A stretch of 8,979 nt of DNA, taken from an uncultured Methylococcaceae bacterium (GTDB lineage Bacteria; Pseudomonadota; Gammaproteobacteria; Methylococcales; Methylomonadaceae). Both the position numbers and the translations under genes were made by a program. The notes under the pieces were generated by a model. The model ran no database searches. It had not been told where the DNA came from and worked only from the letters and a program-made list of their open reading frames with translations. Where the stretch lies: assembly GCA_903873045.1 (NCBI GenBank), contig CAIQND010000193.1, positions 1-8,979 of the forward strand. Reading direction: 5' to 3'. The first letter of the stretch is position 1. Each line of letters begins with the position of its first letter. Shown here piece after piece: positions 1 to 7,422 of this stretch.

Positions 1-110
1 AATGTTTCAGTGAAATCTGGTGGCATCAATCCGTAATCTGTAGCAGAAGCTTCACTGACCACAGGTGCCGCCAATAATGACATTAAAGCCAAAGTTTTTA
101 AAATTTTCAT
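1..110 (-). CDS. 5' end of a secreted protein with signal peptide, cut by the window edge
   Basis: Reading the minus strand from the ATG at 110-108 gives 36 complete codons without a stop before the window ends. The N-terminus is a classical Sec signal peptide: MKILK, then a hydrophobic stretch (TLALMSLLAAPVV), then SEASA followed by TDYG, with a likely signal peptidase I cut after A-S-A at about residue 23. The visible start of the mature part is TDYGLMPPDFTET. This is too short to assign a family. The product is presumably exported to the periplasm or beyond. Only a weak AGG lies about 12 bases upstream of the ATG, so the ribosome binding site is poor. The gene is about 530 bp beyond the end of the oxidase gene set and on the same strand; it is probably a separate transcription unit because repeats lie between. 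Confidence in the start rests on the signal peptide. Confidence 0.7.
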   Translation of the reverse strand, partial: MKILKTLALMSLLAAPVVSEASATDYGLMPPDFTET

Positions 111-372
111 ACAATAAATACCTATTAAGAGTGAGTGGAAATGTGGAAAAGGAAAGCAATGGGGGCGACTAAATTGATTTTAAAATCTAGGTTACCCTGT
201 TCTTACACCTAATTTTAGGTACGCGGTCAGTAGCTTAAACACAATGCTTTAAAAAAACGACCACACTTGATAACACCCCACCCAACTTCAAAACAAAAAA
301 TCTATATTTGCTGTATTGTAGGTGTTATCTTCCAGCAAGGAAAATTGCCGGAAACGCCACCACGCGCTACGC
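111..372. other. Non-coding region upstream of the secreted-protein gene
   Basis: I see no gene here on either strand. It should hold the promoter of the minus-strand signal-peptide gene at 1-110, but I cannot pick convincing -35 and -10 boxes. Three small dyad symmetries are visible: ACCTAA-TT-TTAGGT at 208-221, GATAACACC (269-277) against GGTGTTATC (321-329), and TTCCAGCAA (330-338) against TTGCCGGAA (345-353) with one mismatch. The first is placed where an operator or a short hairpin of the downstream gene could lie, about 100 bases from its ATG. Functional roles are inference only. Confidence 0.5.
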
Positions 373-404
373 TTGGGTGGTCTTATTCCGGCCTACCTGG
401 CTAC
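373..404 (+). repeat. Dispersed repeat, left copy (pair with 8654-8685)
   Basis: The 20 bases TTGGGTGGTCTTATTCCGGC at 373-392 occur again exactly at 8654-8673, in the same orientation. Similarity continues for 12 more bases with three mismatches (29 of 32 identical overall). The bases before each copy do not match. The left copy is preceded by a CCACC that can pair with its GGGTGG. The two copies flank the whole five-gene set. This looks like a member of an interspersed intergenic repeat family rather than an insertion sequence end; no transposase is nearby. Confidence 0.8.
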
Positions 405-454
405 GTGTAGTTTAAATCATTTTTATCTTGGCTGGGGTGCGGAATATTGGCAAT

Positions 455-559
455 TATAGTTCTTTGCAAATGAACAGAGTGTAAATTTTGGCATAAAAAA
501 CAATAATATCAATCTATTATCTCTTAAAACCACGATCAATTCATTTGCAAAGAACTATA
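455..559. mobile_element. 105-bp MITE-like element with 20-bp perfect terminal inverted repeats
   Basis: TATAGTTCTTTGCAAATGAA at 455-474 is the exact reverse complement of 540-559, with a 65-base AT-rich interior without coding capacity. The ends begin TATAG and finish CTATA, so the outermost TA on each side can be read as a duplicated TA target, as made by IS630/Tc1-mariner type transposases. This makes a non-autonomous miniature element plausible. Its length and TATAG termini resemble the element at 5731-5833. It lies about 80 bases past the stop codon of the last gene of the oxidase set, so in RNA it could fold and act as a 3' end or processing structure. I see no ordinary rho-independent terminator between 560 and 641. 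Assignment to a transposase family is inference. Confidence 0.65.
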
Positions 560-641
560 GTTATAAGTCGGATAGGCTCCTAGGCGAATCAGAATACGCA
601 ACGTTAAAGTTTGAAATATAAGGATGGTATTCTCGGTAAAT

Positions 642-2039
642 TCAAAACTTGCACATTATTTTATTATAGAGCAACCATTTCAACACATCCATAGGGTTCG
701 ATTCTGGTATGTAAAGCTTTATCACCATTACACATTCCATCAATTGTTCGTTGTGCATTTTTTTAATCAACTCAACGATTGGTATGCCACGAACGAATGC
801 GAATGGCTCTTGATGTTCTTCCAATATTATTGCATCTACAGTCTCAATTATATACGCACCAACTATTGGGATGGTTTTAATCACTGCTTTGGGATTTATA
901 GTGAGAATATCCCATTTATTGATGGATATTTTGTCTTCTTTTATCTCTTCATATGGTTTTATTGATTGATCTTTTCTTATTTCCCAAAATTGACTTTCGT
1001 TATACCTGTTCTGGCGGTTATAAAATTGCTTTGTCCATTCAGTATTTTTGATAACTTCTGTTGTTATCATGTTGCTATAAAATGCCATAGCTGAGTCGCA
1101 ATTCTCTTTTTTTGCGAGCAAGGTGTTTACGACTATGGCCCCTTGAAATGCTGATTTAATTGCTTTTTGAACGCCTTGTGAGGAGAGTGGGTCCATCGAA
1201 AAGGCGGCATCACCTACTTTGATGTAGTTCTCTGCTATAGGTTGATTATCGACATAAGGCGTGGCTGAACATGCTGTTATATCACTTAATTTATTGTTGA
1301 ACAGGTTTTGATTAAATAGTGTTGCATTTTTGAGGTTTTCTAAATAGTACGCTTTTACCGATGAAGCTGTTTTAATAGCGCATGGATCAGAAAAAATGCA
1401 GGCCATGAAACCTTGCTGAACAACAGGTGCTCCCCAATACCATTGATCTTTACCTGCTTCTATAAACGAAATTGAATCCGTCGTTTTTGTCTGCTGCCAA
1501 TAGGCGTAGATTGCAATTGTTTTGGGTAGATACGCTTTTTTAGTTCCCTTTACAATTGATTTTCTACCTGTGGCTTCGACTAAAAATTTGGCCAATAAAG
1601 TTGCTTTGTTTGCTTGCGGGTGCGTCAGAGTTATTTCCCATTCACCTATTTCGGTTTGAGTTAATTGGTGCAAGTTACAAGGCCGCAACACCTTCACCCC
1701 CGCTACTATAGCTGACTGAAGCAACATTTCATCGAACACAGCCCTGTCGACATGATAGCCCGCTTTATGTGCCACAAATTCTTTAATTAATGGTTGATCA
1801 TTTTCCCATAGAATATGGGTTGTGAATGCTCTTGAAAAATCAGCATGGTTTATTTTCTCAGTTATTCCCAATAGCTCCAGCCAATGATGTATGCCCGGTG
1901 TTAGCGATAAACCGATGCTAGAGCGCGGCTGGTGGTCTTTTTCAATTAGCACAACGGAATAGCCAAACTGAGCTAGTTTTAATGCTATGGTTGCACCGGA
2001 AGGCCCGCCTCCAATGACACAAACGTCAGATTTTTTCAT
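642..2039 (-). CDS. LodB/GoxB-like FAD-dependent oxygenase, CTQ-cofactor maturation
   Basis: The 465-residue product belongs to the tryptophan-halogenase-like flavoprotein superfamily. Residues 6-33 form a Rossmann FAD site with GGGPSG (G10, G12, G15) and the ribose-binding acid E33. VDRAVFDEMLL follows at 98-108, a WYWGAP motif at 200-205 stands in the place of the halogenase-type WxWxIP, and the second FAD motif GDAAFSMDPLSSQG lies at 276-289. LodB and GoxB are required to form the tryptophylquinone of LodA and GoxA, and QhpG oxygenates tryptophan in quinohemoprotein amine dehydrogenase; the position next to a LodA-like gene supports that role here. The start lies 15 bases after the radical SAM stop and has no recognisable Shine-Dalgarno sequence, so translational coupling is likely. 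No signal peptide is seen, so it probably acts in the cytoplasm. It could instead resemble QhpG more closely than LodB; sequence alone does not settle this. Confidence 0.82.
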   Translation of the reverse strand: MKKSDVCVIGGGPSGATIALKLAQFGYSVVLIEKDHQPRSSIGLSLTPGIHHWLELLGITEKINHADFSRAFTTHILWENDQPLIKEFVAHKAGYHVDRAVFDEMLLQSAIVAGVKVLRPCNLHQLTQTEIGEWEITLTHPQANKATLLAKFLVEATGRKSIVKGTKKAYLPKTIAIYAYWQQTKTTDSISFIEAGKDQWYWGAPVVQQGFMACIFSDPCAIKTASSVKAYYLENLKNATLFNQNLFNNKLSDITACSATPYVDNQPIAENYIKVGDAAFSMDPLSSQGVQKAIKSAFQGAIVVNTLLAKKENCDSAMAFYSNMITTEVIKNTEWTKQFYNRQNRYNESQFWEIRKDQSIKPYEEIKEDKISINKWDILTINPKAVIKTIPIVGAYIIETVDAIILEEHQEPFAFVRGIPIVELIKKMHNEQLMECVMVIKLYIPESNPMDVLKWLLYNKIMCKF

Positions 2040-2054
2040 GCGAGACGATGTAAT

Positions 2055-3437
2055 TTATTTATTCCAACCGGGCACAAGGCGGTTAATTCTTTCATGAGAT
2101 TGAATGGCAAAATGTAACCAGCCCCGAATATAATCACAGGCAGTTCTACCCTTATCAATGACTTCATGGTGACAACCTCCACCGCATAAATACCTTGCCC
2201 AGCACACATTACATGGGCTTTGCTTTTGCACATGCCTATCGGTTAGCCAAATATTTTGTAACTCACGATCAATCCCATCTTCTACTGTTCCCATTTTGCC
2301 TTTTGGTTCGTTTACAAATCTGTGGCAAGCAGCTAACTCACCATCAGCAGATACCCCCATATACCCAGCACCAGCACCACAAGGGTAAGGTCGATGTGTC
2401 GCTTTCCCTATTTCTTTTAAAGCATTGACCATATTTAAAAAAGGATAACGCTTGCCTTGTAGAGTAGCGTGTTCAAATTTTAATCCACAGGCAATCATGC
2501 CAGCTAACAAATGTTTTAGATCATCTTTCGACATTTCATTTTTTCCGTTACTCGACTTTAACAACGGCGAAAACCCAACGCTATGGAAACCCATGTCAAT
2601 AAACTCATCCAAAGCTTCAGCTAAATTTATATTGTCGGGTGTGACGGTAACCCGAGCTGATACTTGCATGTTTTTCTGTATTGCGAGTAGAGGTTTGATA
2701 TTTTCCATAATTTGATCATAACTTCCTGCACCATTTTTTAACGGACGCAAATTATCATGGGCGTCTTTCAAACCATCTAAACTAATGGTGATTGAAAAAC
2801 CATATTGCTCAAAAAAATCCGCGTCATCAATCCGCATCAATGTGCCATTAGAAGTCATGGAAAATTTAATAATTATTTCCCGGTCAGCCGCGAGATTTGC
2901 TGCATATTCAGTGGCCAATCTTAAACCTTGTCTATTCATTAAAGGTTCACCGCCCAAGAAGGTTAGCTGAACGGTATCCCCTTTTTTACGCCCATTTATT
3001 AATAGCTCAATAGACTTTTTCGCCATATCGAATGACATATTTTTCGAAGATCCACCAAAGTCACCCTGCTCTGCATAACAATAAGAACAGCCCATATTGC
3101 ATTTTTGGGCAATAGCGAGCGAAAGCGCATGCAATGGCGGTTCTTGCAATCCTTTATCATCAATTAATGCGGGTGCATCTAAGCCTAAAGCGACCAACTC
3201 ATATTGGATAGACTGCTCGTCATTTAACTCTATTAATCTAGTCAATCGAGCTTCTATTTCCGGTGTTATTTGATGGCGTCTACTCCCATTGACAATGAAT
3301 AATTGTGTATTTTTGCTTCCCTTTACCAAATGAATATGCGCCGATTTAGCACCGGATTGTTCGGTTATATGAGCAGCTAAACCAGTAGTAATTTTTGCAT
3401 AGGGGTTAATTATCTTTACGATAGATTCTGTACTCAT
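2055..3437 (-). CDS. Radical SAM/SPASM peptide maturase, QhpD/PeaB-like
   Basis: The 460-residue product has an N-terminal region of about 100 residues, then a radical SAM core whose CNMGCSYC supplies the CxxxCxxC cluster ligands C113, C117 and C120, followed by YAEQGDFGG. FLGGEPL and SMTSNGT are also typical core motifs. The C-terminal SPASM domain is complete: C353, C371, then C409-x2-C412-x5-C418-x3-C422 and C434, enough for two auxiliary 4Fe-4S clusters. The CNxGCxYCYAxQGxFGG signature and overall length match QhpD/PeaB, which forms Cys-to-Asp/Glu thioether links in the QhpC subunit of quinohemoprotein amine dehydrogenase. No QhpC-like gene is present, so the target is unknown; the adjacent LodA-like oxidase is the obvious candidate (inference). 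The gene starts 5 bases after the oxidase stop; AAGGA lies about 14 bases before the ATG, a long spacing. Other SPASM peptide cyclases are the alternative. Confidence 0.88.
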   Translation of the reverse strand: MSTESIVKIINPYAKITTGLAAHITEQSGAKSAHIHLVKGSKNTQLFIVNGSRRHQITPEIEARLTRLIELNDEQSIQYELVALGLDAPALIDDKGLQEPPLHALSLAIAQKCNMGCSYCYAEQGDFGGSSKNMSFDMAKKSIELLINGRKKGDTVQLTFLGGEPLMNRQGLRLATEYAANLAADREIIIKFSMTSNGTLMRIDDADFFEQYGFSITISLDGLKDAHDNLRPLKNGAGSYDQIMENIKPLLAIQKNMQVSARVTVTPDNINLAEALDEFIDMGFHSVGFSPLLKSSNGKNEMSKDDLKHLLAGMIACGLKFEHATLQGKRYPFLNMVNALKEIGKATHRPYPCGAGAGYMGVSADGELAACHRFVNEPKGKMGTVEDGIDRELQNIWLTDRHVQKQSPCNVCWARYLCGGGCHHEVIDKGRTACDYIRGWLHFAIQSHERINRLVPGWNK

Positions 3438-3442
3438 TCGCT

Positions 3443-5710
3443 TTATTTATTTCCTTCGGAATCTAAGGCATCAAAGCCTTTAACAATAAAGGCTAATTCA
3501 CCTTCCCAATTTTCAAAAAGATCGTCGTAGGTAATAAATCGGGTGTCCGTTCTATCATCGGGAAGATAATTTCCGCTACGCTTTTTAGTCATCCAGTTGT
3601 CGCCTTTACTCAATCCGTTTTCGCCAGGCTCTACATTGACATAATCAGGTCTACTAGCGGCCCAATAGTAACAAGCACATTCGCGATAATCGTTTTGCCA
3701 AGGTGCACAAAGTCCTTGGGTTAATTCGCCTGGTTCTACAATATCATCAGACAAAACCGCCGAATTCTCTTGAAAGAACGTATTTACCTCAAGTTCTACT
3801 TTTATGAGTTTACTATTGTTATCGTTTAGCTCTTCACGGGTAAATATAACTTCTTCTTTACTCCGTTTATGGGTGAAATAACAAGTGATGGTCTGACCTT
3901 GATAGCGTAAAACATGTGCAAGATTATTTGACCACTCCATAAAAGAAACGCCGTTAGGATTAGCCGTAGTAATTAATATTTGACTGTCATCACCATTAGG
4001 CAAGGTTGGGCCTGTGGTAACCACCATTGTCGGTTGACCATTTACTCCTACTAATCGATGATATTTTAAGTGTGAAAGCTTACCTTCACCATCGATAACC
4101 AAATTGTTGTTTTCTATTAAGGTTATCCCTTTAAAGGCTCTACGCCATATATTTCTGAAATCTAACTCCAGCCCTGGAAAACAATTAGAAATAGCTGTTC
4201 GTGGTAAAACAGAAAATGGATTACCTTTTCCCCTGTAGTGTAACTGCGCCTTAAGATTAGAAACTAATAACGCAGAACTTTCATCCGTATGCAAGGTTTC
4301 TGCCGCTTTGCGAAATAATGCCGAAGTCGCACTTTGTATCACGGTATTAATTTGGCGATAGGTTAAGCACAAAGCTCTACCATCGGCACCTCGCATCAGC
4401 GAGGGCATTTTTCTACGCTCTTCGTTAGACAAATCGCCAATTTTGTTGGGTCTACGCAGGGCATTCTCGAACCAAGGAGCTGCCCCTGTGGCAATACCAT
4501 TGAACACGCGTTCATGAATCGCTCTGACAGCAAGATTATCCACCAGTGAAGTAGCCATAATTGGCTCGTACATTCTGCCAAAATCGTTAGAATCTTGTGC
4601 CACCATTGTGCTTGCGACTCGAGCCCGACCTTCGTAAGGGTTTCCATTCATGATAGCCGTGTTCATCAACCGAACCGTTTCTATAGCTCGCCTGATAATT
4701 TCCTCAGCTTCTTCTATTGGTACCTCTTTATCAACTTCAGGGCCGAGTAAGATTTGCTCCAATTCATCGGTCACTACTCTTACAGGCAGTGTATCAGGGG
4801 CATAGGCGGGTGGTCCTGCGCTGATATGCGCTCTGGCTATAAGCGTAGTTCCATCAGCATTTTTCAGATGTACGGCCGCAAAGCCATCGCATTCATCATC
4901 TAAATACCCCCAACTCACACGTAGCTCCCCGTCGTTATAACCTGCGAAAATTCCACCAGGGTTAGTTAATATGGGCCACTTTTGATTACCCTCTTTATAA
5001 CCAAACCATGGGCCAGACTCTTTATACAACAGAAAATCTTCGCCCAATTTTTCGTAAAGCGGGTCGCGGCTTGGAGCATCCCCCACATTTTCAATTCTTT
5101 GACTACTCGTTCCGTAAACCTTTCCTTCAGCTGGGGTAAATCTAAATCTAATTTCAGGAAACTTTTCAGACGGATTAATAAACTGAACGTGCCCTAAAGG
5201 TAATTGCTTTCCATCACGGAAGTTTAGACATGCCCCATTAATAGCTAGTTTTTCGTGAGTGGTAATATTTTTTATTTCAGCTTGAATTTTATCGGTTAAA
5301 TCTTGAGTTCTTCTATACAGTTTGATATTACCTAATTCTACATGCCAAGATATATCAGCCAGAGCAAGCCCCGCATCTGCCAATAAGTGCGTTGTTAATG
5401 GCACTAATATTTCTGGGTTTTGGTCAGTAATGGCAAAAACTTCTAAGAAGGGTGCTACAGCACGAACTGTTCCGTGCTTATCATTAATTGAAGTGGCATC
5501 TTTAAAAATTATTTTTTCTGGGTGGTAATTTTTTATATCACCCGTTTTCGGATCCACTTTCAATGATTCTTTGGGAATAATATGCCTAAAATCTAATGGT
5601 TTTTGTTTTAGCACTTCCAAATCAAATGCATCTAAAGGTAGTTTTGATGATCCCAGCCGACCTATAGCGATAGGTGGCAATATTCTTAAACCTATAATTT
5701 TAATTTTCAT
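3443..5710 (-). CDS. LodA/GoxA-like CTQ-dependent amine or amino-acid oxidase
   Basis: The 755-residue product shows the hallmarks of the lysine epsilon-oxidase (LodA)/glycine oxidase (GoxA) family: ILPPIAIGRLGSS near the N-terminus (10-22), a YLDDECDGFAA segment (269-279) followed by ARAHISAGPPAYAPD (292-306), RRKMPSLMRGADG (432-444), CFPGLELDFRN (510-520), and a C-terminal APWQNDYRECACYYWAASRPD (669-689). These enzymes oxidise primary amines to an aldehyde or keto acid with release of ammonia and H2O2. In LodA, as I recall it, Asp512 and Cys516 precede the quinone Trp581; here D674-x3-C678 fits the first pair and W706 (GDNWMTKK) is my best candidate for the tryptophan. The substrate cannot be read from sequence. 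No signal peptide is visible. Maturation genes follow directly (radical SAM, then LodB-like). Translation start is firm: AAGGTG lies five bases before the ATG. Confidence 0.85.
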   Translation of the reverse strand: MKIKIIGLRILPPIAIGRLGSSKLPLDAFDLEVLKQKPLDFRHIIPKESLKVDPKTGDIKNYHPEKIIFKDATSINDKHGTVRAVAPFLEVFAITDQNPEILVPLTTHLLADAGLALADISWHVELGNIKLYRRTQDLTDKIQAEIKNITTHEKLAINGACLNFRDGKQLPLGHVQFINPSEKFPEIRFRFTPAEGKVYGTSSQRIENVGDAPSRDPLYEKLGEDFLLYKESGPWFGYKEGNQKWPILTNPGGIFAGYNDGELRVSWGYLDDECDGFAAVHLKNADGTTLIARAHISAGPPAYAPDTLPVRVVTDELEQILLGPEVDKEVPIEEAEEIIRRAIETVRLMNTAIMNGNPYEGRARVASTMVAQDSNDFGRMYEPIMATSLVDNLAVRAIHERVFNGIATGAAPWFENALRRPNKIGDLSNEERRKMPSLMRGADGRALCLTYRQINTVIQSATSALFRKAAETLHTDESSALLVSNLKAQLHYRGKGNPFSVLPRTAISNCFPGLELDFRNIWRRAFKGITLIENNNLVIDGEGKLSHLKYHRLVGVNGQPTMVVTTGPTLPNGDDSQILITTANPNGVSFMEWSNNLAHVLRYQGQTITCYFTHKRSKEEVIFTREELNDNNSKLIKVELEVNTFFQENSAVLSDDIVEPGELTQGLCAPWQNDYRECACYYWAASRPDYVNVEPGENGLSKGDNWMTKKRSGNYLPDDRTDTRFITYDDLFENWEGELAFIVKGFDALDSEGNK

Positions 5711-5715
5711 TTTTT

Positions 5716-5721
5716 CACCTT
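5716..5721 (-). promoter_or_regulatory. Strong ribosome binding site of the LodA-like gene
   Basis: On the minus strand AAGGTG is followed by five A residues and the ATG at 5710-5708. It is among the best Shine-Dalgarno matches in the gene set and fixes the oxidase start. It sits between the start codon and the end of the palindromic element at 5731-5833, only nine bases from that element, so folding of the element could influence access to it. Confidence 0.75.
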
Positions 5722-5730
5722 AAACAGGTA

Positions 5731-5833
5731 TATAGACTTTCAGATAAATAACTTCCAAGTAACACCAAGAAAATCATTGATTTTAAAGGTTTTTAATTGG
5801 TAAAGTTGGAAATTTAATATCTGAAAGTCTATA
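5731..5833. mobile_element. 103-bp MITE-like palindromic element inside the gene set
   Basis: TATAGACTTTCAGATA at 5731-5746 is the exact reverse complement of 5818-5833. Symmetry continues inward: TTCCAA (5753-5758) against TTGGAA (5806-5811), ACC (5764-5766) against GGT (5788-5790), and a perfect central hairpin AAAATCA-T-TGATTTT at 5770-5784. Most of the element can therefore fold into one long interrupted hairpin. TATAG/CTATA ends allow a TA target duplication, as for the element at 455-559, and both are just over 100 bp. It occupies almost the whole gap between the ferritin-like gene (stop 10 bases away) and the oxidase gene. It may be a domesticated insertion or an RNA processing or attenuation structure that sets the ratio of upstream to downstream products. 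No coding sequence is inside. Confidence 0.7.
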
Positions 5834-5842
5834 GGGATATTA

Positions 5843-7282
5843 TTAATCTGCGACAGCGATTAGTTTATTGACAATGTCATTCAGCTTTTGATCAGCGTCT
5901 CTTAATGAATAAAGATAGGTGTGATCAGCTTCAGGTGAAGTCACTAGTAATTCGTCAATCAATTTTCCTGAGGCTTCCAATAAATCTTGATGCACGCGCC
6001 ATTTGCTTTTTTCGCTGATAGGCAAATCCATGGTATAAGGGATTAAAAAAGGCGGGCCAGCCATCGTTGCTGAGCCTGTTTTGATAGGGGTTTTCACCAA
6101 AACATTCGCAATACTTCTCAGGTTGTACATTTCACCAAAAGAAGCATGAATAATTGTTCCCCGTGGCGAAGTGGAACCGGATGAATTTAAGCCATCGTCT
6201 AATAAAAAACTATGCGTTAAGAAAGTCAATAGCATTCTGTAACGCACATTAAATAAATTCGCCCATCTTTGCGCCAGTGGATTTTCAATGACATCAATCT
6301 GCACATCCGTTTTTAATCCTTCAGCAGGTGATTCGCTTGGGTCATTAATTTCATCTGCAATAGTGGGATTGAAAGCAACTTTTCGAGATGGGCTGAAGTC
6401 ACTAGGCATCTTTCTCCATTCTTTATAGATACCCAAAAAACGTTTGAAATGAGATAGCTCATTATCATTTTTCGATGTTGACTCACCTTGTTCGGCTATT
6501 TTTTCTAATGCACTTATAACATCGGTTCGCGAACTAAGTGGCACGATCAAAACATCGGGTGCACCTTTAGCATTCGCATGGGTACTGTTACCACGGGCTC
6601 CGCCAGCATATCCCCTACCCCATTCATCAAATTTAGCTTGATAAGGGTATGTTTTGGGTAAAAATATGTCATCTTTTATTAAAAGAGTATTTTTTACAAT
6701 GGCCAAAATCTCACTGAACAATTTACTCACTGGATCGCCGTGTTCATCTTTGGAAATATAGCATTTAATTTCTTGCTTAATTTCTTTCGTTTCCTCGTCG
6801 TCTTGAGAATTTGGCTGTAACCAGCTTGCAGGTGACTCGGCAAAAATATATTTTGCCAGAGATGATAATGTAAAGGGTTCTAAATTAAATTCGAAAGGAT
6901 ACAAGGTAGAATCCCACGGAAAGTCTTGTCTGCTGAAATTTAAAGGTGCTCCAATAACTCTTAATACATTTTGAACAGAAACAAAATGTCCCATTTCCTC
7001 TTTGGCTATTCCCAGTACAATTTCTTGCCAGCACCTTACTTTTTCGCGATCGGCTTCTGCAATGTGCTCACCACCGATACTGTAAGCGGCATAAAGGTAT
7101 TGAACCATTAAACCGTGTTCAAGCTCTGCATCGATATGCAGTAAAAAGCTGAGCCAATCTTTAGGGTTAAACTCTGGCGGAATATTTAGTTCCTGTAATT
7201 CTTTATTTAATAGCCTTAATTTCTTAGTAGGATCTTCCTCACTCAGTAAGAATGCTAAGTGACGTGAATAATTATTACGCAT
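5843..7282 (-). CDS. Ferritin-like domain protein, VioB/RebD-type
   Basis: The 479-residue product carries the ferritin-like domain found in the iminophenyl-pyruvate dimer synthases VioB and RebD. The first helix pair is clear: HIDAELEHGLMVQYLYAAYSI (49-69) and WQEIVLGIAKEEMGHFVSVQNVL (85-107), giving E53 or E55, E96 and H99 as metal ligand candidates (ExxH). A later pair appears as RYRMLLTFLTHSFLL (347-361) and FGEMYNLRSIANVL (382-395) with E384 as a possible further ligand. AGPPF (408-412) is also typical of this group. The protein is much shorter than VioB or RebD, about 1000 residues, and so lacks their extra regions. VioB and RebD act on imines made by a partner amino-acid oxidase, so the oxidase next door is a natural partner; the actual reaction is unknown. 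The ATG at 7282-7280 has only a distant GGAG upstream. The last third is less certain structurally. Confidence 0.72.
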   Translation of the reverse strand: MRNNYSRHLAFLLSEEDPTKKLRLLNKELQELNIPPEFNPKDWLSFLLHIDAELEHGLMVQYLYAAYSIGGEHIAEADREKVRCWQEIVLGIAKEEMGHFVSVQNVLRVIGAPLNFSRQDFPWDSTLYPFEFNLEPFTLSSLAKYIFAESPASWLQPNSQDDEETKEIKQEIKCYISKDEHGDPVSKLFSEILAIVKNTLLIKDDIFLPKTYPYQAKFDEWGRGYAGGARGNSTHANAKGAPDVLIVPLSSRTDVISALEKIAEQGESTSKNDNELSHFKRFLGIYKEWRKMPSDFSPSRKVAFNPTIADEINDPSESPAEGLKTDVQIDVIENPLAQRWANLFNVRYRMLLTFLTHSFLLDDGLNSSGSTSPRGTIIHASFGEMYNLRSIANVLVKTPIKTGSATMAGPPFLIPYTMDLPISEKSKWRVHQDLLEASGKLIDELLVTSPEADHTYLYSLRDADQKLNDIVNKLIAVAD

Positions 7283-7422
7283 TTTATCGTTTTAAAACTC
7301 CGAATTAAAATTAACTAATCATTAATTTATGGAAGGAACACTATCTTTAACTAGTCAATCAAAACTACCTGGTTCTGATAAATAGCCCTAATTGCGCTCA
7401 TTGACATTGTTGAATGCTAAGC
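7283..7422. other. 140-bp gap between the beta-barrel and ferritin-like genes
   Basis: No gene is seen. The gap is wider than the junctions among the last three genes, so it may hold a separate promoter for the ferritin-like, oxidase and maturase genes. I could not find a well-spaced -35/-10 pair reading leftward, nor a terminator hairpin after the beta-barrel gene. A small interrupted dyad, ATTAA with TTAAT, lies at 7310-7326. Confidence 0.4.

Noticed and set aside
624..965. Plus-strand open frame of 113 codons at the left end of the gene set
   Set aside because: It lies almost wholly opposite the 3' end of the LodB-like gene, its translation is low-complexity rich in F, Y, H and W, and it has no family resemblance; it is a shadow of the real gene.
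2036..2233. Minus-strand open frame of 65 codons overlapping the radical SAM 3' end
   Set aside because: It is another frame of the SPASM region, which has all expected cysteines in the main frame; it has no independent support.
7283..7422. A hidden small QhpC-like peptide gene between the first two genes
   Set aside because: Inspection of the minus strand shows frequent stops and no Cys-rich reading frame with a ribosome binding site.
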